From assembly GCA_017515945.1 (NCBI GenBank), contig JAFWDX010000270.1:1-9922 (forward strand): a stretch of DNA of 9,922 nt. Direction: 5' to 3'. This DNA is from Blautia sp. Its GTDB lineage: Bacteria > Bacillota > Clostridia > Lachnospirales > Lachnospiraceae. Below the pieces are notes generated by a model. It was not told the origin of the DNA, did not search any database, and worked only from the letters and a program-made list of their open reading frames with translations. The translations under genes were made by a program, and so were the position numbers. Of the stretch, positions 1 through 4,994 are shown in pieces (the stretch's first letter is position 1; each line of letters begins with the position of its first letter).

Positions 1-18
1 CCTGGCCCCTGACTCATT
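1..18. repeat. Partial TGACTCATT palindromic repeat unit, cut by the window edge
   Basis: Read on the minus strand these bases begin AATGAGTCAGGGGCC, immediately after the kinase stop codon. They match the start of the unit at 1070 (ATGAGTCAGGGGGCC). Only one half of the element is inside the window, so its pairing arm cannot be seen. Confidence 0.55.
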
Positions 19-19
19 C

Positions 20-991
20 TTAACTACGGGCAGCGATAAAATCAAGCACTTCCTGCCTGGTCGGCATGACGCGCAGGGCGCCTTTGCGGGTGGTGATAAT
101 GGAGGCAGCGGCGTTGGCGAAGGTGAGGAGCTCTTCGAGCTGTTCCTTCTTCAGATCCTCAATGCCGTGCTCCAGCACATAGTTGATGGAGCTGGCGCAG
201 AAGGTGTCGCCGGCGCCGGTGGTCTCGATGGTCTTTTCCTGGATAAAGGGGGCGGCTTCGGCGCGCATGCCATGGTAATACGCGCGGCTGCCTTCGCGGC
301 CGAGGGTGATCAGGACCAGCGGGATATGGAAGCGTTCCTCGAGGAGCGCGGCTCCTTTATCGTAATCTGTGGTGTCAAAGAGGAACTCCACCTCATTGTC
401 GGAGATCTTGAGCATGTCGCAGCGGGCGAGGCCGTACTCGATCTCGGCCCGGGCGTCGTCGAGGCTGCGCCAGAGCGGAGGACGCAGGTTGGGATCAAAG
501 GAGATGATGCAGCCGGCCTGCCTGGCTACATCCAGCGCGTACCTTGTCGCCTCCCGCACTCCGGGATGGGTGGAGGAGAGGGTACCGAAATGGAACACCC
601 GGGAAGCCTGGATGAGGTCTGCCTGGACCTCGTCCTTGCGCAGGAGCATGTCCGCGCCTGGATCGCGGTAGAAGGAGAAATCCCTGTCCCCGCCCGGATA
701 TGTATGGACAAAAGCCAGGGTGGTGTGCGCATCCGGATCCACGATCAGGTTGCGTGTGTCGATGCCTGTTTCCCGGACGGCATCCAGGAGCTGCCGACCG
801 AACATGTCCTTGCCGACCTTGCCGATGTAGGCGGTCTTTTTCCCGAGTTTACAAAGCATTGCGAGGACGTTACATACAGCTCCGCCGGGATTGGCCTCCA
901 TAATGGGATTTCCCTGGCTGCTGGTACCGTTCTCCGTGAAATCGATCAGTAATTCGCCTAATGAGGTGACATCAAATTCTCTGCCGGTCAT
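20..991 (-). CDS. PfkB-family carbohydrate kinase, probable fructokinase
   Basis: A full-length (323 aa) ribokinase/PfkB-fold sugar kinase that should phosphorylate a sugar with ATP in the cytoplasm. The N-terminal half has the PfkB Gly-rich segment (residues 35-66, PGGAVCNV followed by GKVGKDMFG). FDPNLRPPLW at 165-174 is typical of fructokinases, and LITLGREG lies at 227-234. The C-terminal signature ETTGAGDTF at 256-264 supplies the anion hole and the catalytic base Asp262. I chose the start at 991 because GGAGG (1000-1004, minus strand) sits 8 nt upstream. An in-frame ATG at 1006 would add five residues but overlaps that Shine-Dalgarno and has none of its own. It is divergent from the branching-enzyme-like gene, with its own promoter at 1029-1057. 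Fructose is the most likely substrate from the FDPN-RPPLW motif, but another hexose cannot be excluded. No sucrose hydrolase or transporter is visible in this window to confirm it. Confidence 0.9.
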   Translation of the reverse strand: MTGREFDVTSLGELLIDFTENGTSSQGNPIMEANPGGAVCNVLAMLCKLGKKTAYIGKVGKDMFGRQLLDAVRETGIDTRNLIVDPDAHTTLAFVHTYPGGDRDFSFYRDPGADMLLRKDEVQADLIQASRVFHFGTLSSTHPGVREATRYALDVARQAGCIISFDPNLRPPLWRSLDDARAEIEYGLARCDMLKISDNEVEFLFDTTDYDKGAALLEERFHIPLVLITLGREGSRAYYHGMRAEAAPFIQEKTIETTGAGDTFCASSINYVLEHGIEDLKKEQLEELLTFANAAASIITTRKGALRVMPTRQEVLDFIAARS

Positions 992-999
992 ATGCTTTT

Positions 1000-1004
1000 C
1001 CTCC
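1000..1004 (-). promoter_or_regulatory. Shine-Dalgarno of the sugar kinase
   Basis: GGAGG on the minus strand, 8 nt before the ATG at 991. It decides between the two in-frame ATGs, because the more upstream ATG at 1006 overlaps this site. Confidence 0.75.
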
Positions 1005-1028
1005 ATGGGTTGATGTTTTATGAAATTT

Positions 1029-1057
1029 ACTTTATCTTATGTGGCTTCTTTTGTCAA
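1029..1057 (-). promoter_or_regulatory. Sigma-A-type promoter of the sugar kinase
   Basis: On the minus strand a perfect -35 TTGACA (1052-1057) is followed, after a 17-nt spacer, by a -10 TAAAGT (1029-1034, four of six consensus bases). The predicted transcript would start near 1022 and give a leader of about 30 nt before the ATG at 991. No obvious operator palindrome overlaps it. The repeat cluster at 1070-1153 lies just upstream. Confidence 0.7.
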
Positions 1058-1069
1058 ACGGAACGTAAG

Positions 1070-1120
1070 ATGAGTCAGGGGGCCGGCCCCTTTTTAGTTA
1101 ATGCTCACGACCTGACTGAA
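1070..1120. repeat. Palindromic repeat unit A (ATGAGTCAGG ... CCTGACTGAA)
   Basis: The outer arms ATGAGTCAGG (1070-1079) and CCTGACTGAA (1111-1120) are imperfect inverted repeats (8 of 10 pair). Inside lies a perfect 12-bp palindrome, GGGGCCGGCCCC (1079-1090), followed by five T. It sits in the divergent intergenic region, upstream of both flanking promoters. It therefore does not look placed to terminate either flanking gene, and reads better as an intergenic repeat of REP or MITE type. Confidence 0.55.
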
Positions 1121-1153
1121 AATGAGTCAAGGAACCTGTCCCCGTGACTCATT
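1121..1153. repeat. Palindromic repeat unit B (AATGAGTCA ... TGACTCATT)
   Basis: A perfect 9-bp inverted repeat: AATGAGTCA (1121-1129) pairs with TGACTCATT (1145-1153) around a 15-nt loop, AGGAACCTGTCCCCG. It directly abuts unit A and shares its end sequence. A run of T follows at 1158-1162, so on the plus strand it could also act as a weak terminator ahead of the rightward promoter. No transposase is present. It resembles short GGAACC/GTCCCC-containing hairpin repeats that I recall from clostridial genomes, but that link is from memory only. Confidence 0.6.
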
Positions 1154-1175
1154 ACCCTTTTTACGTTACGCAGAA

Positions 1176-1204
1176 TAAAACACTTTAAATTTATGCTTTA
1201 TAAT
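1176..1204 (+). promoter_or_regulatory. Probable promoter of the rightward gene cluster
   Basis: A perfect -10 TATAAT (1199-1204) lies in an AT-rich stretch between the repeat cluster and the GlgB-like gene. The hexamer 17 nt upstream, TAAAAC (1176-1181), is a poor -35. An overlapping alternative is TTTAAA (1184-1189) with TACAAT (1207-1212), also 17 nt apart. Either gives a leader of about 100 nt before the ATG at 1314. I see no recognisable riboswitch in that leader. Confidence 0.5.
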
Positions 1205-1301
1205 GATACAATATATTAGATTTATGAAAACAGATACCTGACAACAGAAAGGTATGGGAAATACAACAATAACAGAAACCAACGGCAAGCATGACCTGCA
1301 G

Positions 1302-1307
1302 AAAGGA
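1302..1307 (+). promoter_or_regulatory. Shine-Dalgarno deciding the start of the GlgB-like gene
   Basis: AAAGGA ends 6 nt before the ATG at 1314. The earlier in-frame ATG at 1254 is preceded by AGAAAGGT with essentially no spacer, and the 20 residues it would add (polar, N/T-rich) do not resemble the family's N-terminus. Confidence 0.65.
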
Positions 1308-1313
1308 ATCAAC

Positions 1314-3440
1314 ATGGAAGACCGTGCATATCCATATATGAACTGGCCCGCCATCGAGGCGATCGTTTACAGTGAGGAGTGTTCCCCGCGGGACTATATG
1401 GCACCGCGGCTGACGCCGGATGGTGTGCTGATCCAGGGCTTTTTTCCTGGCGCGTTTGAGGCGTCCGTGATCACGGGACGTAAGGTCATTCCCATGACTA
1501 TGGAGGATGAGACGGGTTATTTTGCGGTTCTTATACCGGGCAGAAAGATCCCCGAGTACCATTTCCGCGTGACGCGCGAGAGCCGTACACAGGAGTTCAA
1601 GGATGCGTATGCTTTCCCCGGTCTGATCACGGAGCAGGAGGAAAAGGCTTTCTGCGCCGGTGTATGGTACGAGGCGTGGCGCAAGCTCGGCGCGCATGCG
1701 GCTGTGATAAATGGTACCGCGGGTGTATACTTCGCGGTCTGGGCGCCTAATGCCATGCGCGTGAGCGTGGTCGGGGCCTTTGACGAGTGGGACGGCAGGG
1801 CATTTCCGATGCACAGGATGCCGATGTCGGGTATTTTTGAACTGTTTATTCCGGGTCTTGACGCGCAGGAGTCCTATCTGTATGAGATCAAGACCAGGTC
1901 AGGCGAGATCATGCTGAAGTGTGACCCCTACAGTGCGTCCGTGCCGAATGACTCTGACGGACAGCCCCCGCTGCTCAGCATTCCCCGGGTGGAGGACGGC
2001 TTTAAGTGGTCGGATGAGGACTGGATGGACGGCCGGGGAGCCTTTGCCGGCAGAGACAAGCCGCTTTTCATCTGTGAGCTTTCCCTTACCGGGCAGGAGG
2101 ATCCGCAGGAGCTGGTGCGGCAGGTGCTGGACCAGGGCTTTACCCATGTGGAGCTGCATCCGCTGATGCTTTCGCTCCAGGGTCCCGGAGGGTATTCCAC
2201 CGCTTCCTATTTCGGCCTTTCGGAGGGATGGACAGGATTTGAGGCTGTCAAGTCCCTGGTCAATCTGTTCCACAAAAACGGGATCGGGGTCTTTATGGAC
2301 TGGACACCGGCTCAGTTCCCGCGTTTTTACGGCGGGATGCAGGTTTATGACGGGACACCGCTCTATGAACCGGCTGATCCTGCGTGCGCGGTCCATCCCA
2401 AATGGGGCACGATGCTGTACAATTACGACAGTCCCATGGCCCGCGAGTTCCTCCTCTCCAATGCCTGCTTCTGGCTGGAGGAGTGCCATATGGACGGGCT
2501 CAGGGCGGATGACGTCGACGCCATGCTTTACCTGGACTATGGCAGGGAAAACATGAAATGGACGCCCAATCTGTATGGGACGAATGAGAATCTCGCCGCC
2601 GTCGAGTTTATCAAGCATCTGACCTCGATCGTACATAAACGCTGTCCGGGCAGCCTGATCATCGCTCAGGAGGACGGCCTGTGGCCTGAACTGACAAGCT
2701 CCGTGGATGATGATCATCCGGGCTTTGACTACAAGTGGAATACATCCTGGACCGGCGAGCTGCTCGGGTATCTTTCCCGCGGGTTCGACGCGCGGACGGC
2801 GGGCCATGACCAGCTGACGCTTTCCATGCTGTATGCCTATTGCGAGCATTATATCCTGGCTCTGGCAGGCAGGGATATCGGGAGCCTGGAGGATTTTGCC
2901 TCCCGTATGCCGGGCACGGCCGACCAGCAGGCGGCTCAGGTGCGTCTGGCCCTGGCTTACATGATGCTCCACCCGGGCGGAAAGATGACGCTGCCTGCTC
3001 CCGCATCAGATGAGCCGCTGCGGCAGTACCTGCAGGATCTTGGGAGCCTCTACCGGGGCAACCCGGCCATGTACCTGATGGATAATGAATATGAGGGCTT
3101 TGACTGGATCCAGCTTACCCGCAGCGAGGAAAATGTCCTTGCCTTTGAGCGCAGGACCACCCTGCCGGGTCAGACGATCCTGGCCGTCTGCAACTTCTCA
3201 GACAGAGAATATGACAAATACCAGGTAGGCGTGCCCTTCCATGGCAGATATAAAGAAATCTTCAACAGTGACCAGGAGCGTTACGGCGGTCAGGGAATGA
3301 CCAATCCGAGAGTTAAAAATTCCCGGCCTGAGACCTGTGATGAACGTGCGCAGTCGATCGTGCTTCGCCTTGCCCCGTTCTCAGTCAGTGTATTCAGCTG
3401 TACGCCGGTCAGCAACGGAAAGGAGAAAACCAGAAAATGA
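1314..3440 (+). CDS. Glycogen branching enzyme-like protein, predicted catalytically inactive
   Basis: A 708-aa protein with the whole architecture of a GH13 1,4-alpha-glucan branching enzyme. It has an N1 beta domain (about 25-105), a CBM48 (about 135-207: FAVWAPNA, VVGAFDEWDG, GIFELFIPG), a (beta/alpha)8 barrel (about 250-585) and a C-terminal beta domain (605-697: LAVCNFSD, EIFNSD..YGG). The barrel aligns by eye with GlgB and keeps region I Asp329 and region II GLRAD (Arg397, nucleophile-position Asp399). Three sites are altered. Region I reads DWTPAQFP where GlgB has DWVPxHFP (His to Gln334). Region III reads IAQEDGLWP against IAEEST-WP, so the acid/base Glu is Gln452. Region IV reads LAGRD against LSHDE, so His-Asp is Gly519-Arg520. 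About 20 residues containing the family's GEFGQWREW segment are missing before 565. It is therefore probably a glucan-binding or scaffold paralogue rather than an enzyme. It overlaps the next gene by 4 nt. Confidence 0.85.
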   Translation: MEDRAYPYMNWPAIEAIVYSEECSPRDYMAPRLTPDGVLIQGFFPGAFEASVITGRKVIPMTMEDETGYFAVLIPGRKIPEYHFRVTRESRTQEFKDAYAFPGLITEQEEKAFCAGVWYEAWRKLGAHAAVINGTAGVYFAVWAPNAMRVSVVGAFDEWDGRAFPMHRMPMSGIFELFIPGLDAQESYLYEIKTRSGEIMLKCDPYSASVPNDSDGQPPLLSIPRVEDGFKWSDEDWMDGRGAFAGRDKPLFICELSLTGQEDPQELVRQVLDQGFTHVELHPLMLSLQGPGGYSTASYFGLSEGWTGFEAVKSLVNLFHKNGIGVFMDWTPAQFPRFYGGMQVYDGTPLYEPADPACAVHPKWGTMLYNYDSPMAREFLLSNACFWLEECHMDGLRADDVDAMLYLDYGRENMKWTPNLYGTNENLAAVEFIKHLTSIVHKRCPGSLIIAQEDGLWPELTSSVDDDHPGFDYKWNTSWTGELLGYLSRGFDARTAGHDQLTLSMLYAYCEHYILALAGRDIGSLEDFASRMPGTADQQAAQVRLALAYMMLHPGGKMTLPAPASDEPLRQYLQDLGSLYRGNPAMYLMDNEYEGFDWIQLTRSEENVLAFERRTTLPGQTILAVCNFSDREYDKYQVGVPFHGRYKEIFNSDQERYGGQGMTNPRVKNSRPETCDERAQSIVLRLAPFSVSVFSCTPVSNGKEKTRK

Positions 3441-3997
3441 AAAAGAGAATCTGTGCAGCCATTTGTGTTCTTGCTCTCATGGCGGGGGCGCCTGCAGCTA
3501 TCTGTGCCCCTGTGTGGGCCGAAGAAGCCGAGACTGAATCTGAAATCGTAACCTATGATGCGCCTGTCAAAAAGCAGGTAAAGCCGGATATGCTGAGGCT
3601 TCGTTCCAAGCCTTCTGCGAACAGCACGGCGTATGGGATGCTCGGCCAGGGTACCATCGTCGAGGTATACGGCGAGGTGACAACTGAGGAGGGACTGTGG
3701 TATCTCACCCATACGGCTGCAGGACAGGATGCGTATCTGTCAGGCGCCTACCTGATCGATCCGGAGGAAACAGCAGAGCCCGCCGCTCAGGAGGAACCGG
3801 CTGAGGAAGAAGCTGCTGAGGAAGAAACCGCTCAGGAAGAGGCTGCTCAGACCGAAGAAACTCCGCAGGAGGAGGCTGCTCCTGAGACAGCTGACGAAAG
3901 CGCAAAGGAAGAGAAAGTGCCCTCCCAGGCTGATCCGGAGCATGGCTTTATCTTTGTGCGCAATGATGACGGAACAGTGACAGTGACAAAGTATTAA
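3437..3997 (+). CDS. Exported SH3-domain protein with acidic repeat tail
   Basis: A 186-aa secreted protein of unknown specific role. The N-terminus is a classical signal peptide: MKKR, a hydrophobic core to about residue 22, and a likely signal peptidase I site after VWA (residue 28). Residues 48-107 form one bacterial SH3-like domain (MLRLRSKPSANS, LGQGTIVEVYGE, GLWYLT, DAYLSGAYL), a fold that usually binds cell wall or protein ligands. Residues 109-160 are an extremely Glu/Ala-rich, probably disordered tail built on five-residue repeats. The chain ends with a short ordered-looking motif, HGFIFVRNDDGTVTVTKY. No anchor (LPXTG, lipobox or C-terminal membrane segment) is visible. The ATG overlaps the preceding stop (ATGA), with AGGAG at 3421-3425 upstream. 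This implies translational coupling and the same transcript as the GlgB-like protein, although one partner is cytoplasmic and the other exported. Confidence 0.8.
   Translation: MKKRICAAICVLALMAGAPAAICAPVWAEEAETESEIVTYDAPVKKQVKPDMLRLRSKPSANSTAYGMLGQGTIVEVYGEVTTEEGLWYLTHTAAGQDAYLSGAYLIDPEETAEPAAQEEPAEEEAAEEETAQEEAAQTEETPQEEAAPETADESAKEEKVPSQADPEHGFIFVRNDDGTVTVTKY
3803..3880 (+). repeat. In-frame 15-nt imperfect repeats coding for EEEAA-type units
   Basis: Successive units read EEEAA, EEETA, QEEAA, QTEETP, QEEAA in the tail of the SH3 protein. The DNA units, such as GAGGAAGAAGCTGCT and CAGGAAGAGGCTGCT, are close enough to expand or contract by slippage. One unit is 18 nt. Confidence 0.6.
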
Positions 3998-4011
3998 AGC
4001 AGACCTGATGT

Positions 4012-4046
4012 ATAGCCCGCAGCCGGGACTCGCGGCTGCGGGCTAT
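4012..4046 (+). terminator. Strong intergenic hairpin, terminator-like or attenuator
   Basis: A perfect 14-bp stem, ATAGCCCGCAGCCG (4012-4025) with CGGCTGCGGGCTAT (4033-4046), and a 7-nt loop, GGACTCG. It lies 15 nt after the SH3-protein stop and about 37 nt before the next start. The following bases, TCGATATC, are not a T tract, so intrinsic termination may be partial. RNA protection or a boundary between two transcription units is equally possible. Confidence 0.6.
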
Positions 4047-4072
4047 TCGATATCACACGGGTTTTGAGAACC

Positions 4073-4077
4073 AGAGG
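4073..4077 (+). promoter_or_regulatory. Shine-Dalgarno for a TTG start
   Basis: AGAGG lies 6 nt before the TTG at 4084. This supports an unusual TTG initiation codon rather than the first in-frame ATG (residue 26), which lacks a comparable site. Confidence 0.55.
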
Positions 4078-4083
4078 TGTATT

Positions 4084-4929
4084 TTGAATACGAAAGATTA
4101 TCTGGCGCAGGACAAAGAAACACTGCTTAAAAAACTGGAAGCTTCAACGGACACCGAGATGAGCATACGGGCTGCGGAGGAGGAGATGAACCGGATCCTG
4201 ACACGATGTGCACAGGAAAATCTGGCTCCCGTCGCGGCCATGGCGGTGCAGAACACGCTGCAGACGGCAAAAGCGGCATTGTCCCTGATGGATACGGCAG
4301 GCGAGGTCCGCATTTATGAGCGCAAGGGGTCGGAGGAAAAACTGCTTTCAGAGGCAGCCATCCGCGCACTTGTGCCTTCAGGTATGGTATGGCTGCTGGG
4401 GGCTGTGCTGCTTTCCAGGGGCGGGGCAGGATCCATCCTGCTCGGGCTGCTGCTCAGTGCGGGAGGATATGCCTGGGCCTTTCTGACCGGACGCAAGGCC
4501 GGCCAGGACCGCCAGGAGAGCGAACCTCCCATTATCCGGACCACCACGGATCCGCAGAAGGTATACCACCAGATGGATATGCTTCTGACTGTGGTGGATC
4601 AGCGTATTCAGGATACGATCGACATGGAAAACACGCGGATATCCAGGAGCCTTAAGGAGGACGCAGCCTCCGGACAGATGGAGGAAGAGCTGAAGCTTTT
4701 TTCGGATCTGCTCGCGCTGGCCTACATGCAGCGGGATGAGGTCTACGCCAGGGAGATGATCTCCGATATCCGCTTTTATCTGCACAGGCAGCAGGTCGAT
4801 GTGGTGGATTATGATGAAAAGGTCGCAAGGCTTTTTGACATGATCCCTTCAGGCGGCTCCGGTACGATCAGACCGGCTCTGGTTCAGGACGGTACCGTAT
4901 TGTGCAAGGGAATCGCGGCAGTAGAATGA
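4084..4929 (+). CDS. Membrane-hairpin protein with GrpE-like C-terminus, putative Hsp70 exchange factor
   Basis: A 281-aa protein beginning with TTG. Residues 1-95 are polar and largely helical (TLLKKLEAS, AAEEEMNRIL). Residues 96-136 are a hydrophobic hairpin of two probable membrane segments split by SRGGAG. Residues 160-235 are again helical and charged. The last 45 residues (VDVVDYDEKVARLFDMIP, then GTIRPALVQDG and VLCKGIA) resemble by eye the beta domain at the end of GrpE, where an LRPA-type strand and a GxxL turn contact the Hsp70 ATPase. GrpE itself is soluble and shorter, so the membrane hairpin is unusual. The next gene, 65 nt downstream, is an Hsp70-like ATPase with its own membrane hairpin, which makes a dedicated exchange-factor role plausible. 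The GrpE relation is a motif-level inference. The gene could instead be an unrelated membrane partner. Confidence 0.6.
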   Translation: MNTKDYLAQDKETLLKKLEASTDTEMSIRAAEEEMNRILTRCAQENLAPVAAMAVQNTLQTAKAALSLMDTAGEVRIYERKGSEEKLLSEAAIRALVPSGMVWLLGAVLLSRGGAGSILLGLLLSAGGYAWAFLTGRKAGQDRQESEPPIIRTTTDPQKVYHQMDMLLTVVDQRIQDTIDMENTRISRSLKEDAASGQMEEELKLFSDLLALAYMQRDEVYAREMISDIRFYLHRQQVDVVDYDEKVARLFDMIPSGGSGTIRPALVQDGTVLCKGIAAVE

Positions 4930-4994
4930 GGAACCGTAACTGTGACCTTGTGGCTCAACAGTTGCGGGCTAACCGTAAATACGGAGAAGTGGAT

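Noticed and set aside
167..952. 261-codon open frame on the plus strand
   Set aside because: It is antisense to the PfkB kinase, which has both family signatures, a promoter and a Shine-Dalgarno.
1070..1153. TGAGTCA/TGACTCA elements as regulator binding sites
   Set aside because: The repeats carry longer paired arms and G/C-rich cores and also occur after the kinase stop codon, which fits a dispersed hairpin repeat better than an operator.
1899..2972. 357-codon open frame on the minus strand
   Set aside because: It lies opposite the conserved barrel of the GlgB-like protein and has no motif or ribosome binding site of its own.
4973..4984. Inverted repeat CCGTA-AA-TACGG near the Hsp70 ribosome binding site
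   Set aside because: Five pairs around a 2-nt loop cannot form a proper hairpin, and it is short enough to be chance.
4902..4994. Extended N-terminus for the Hsp70-like protein
   Set aside because: The extra 31 residues overlap the previous gene, lack a ribosome binding site and precede the ATPase fold. GGAG before 4995 marks the better start.
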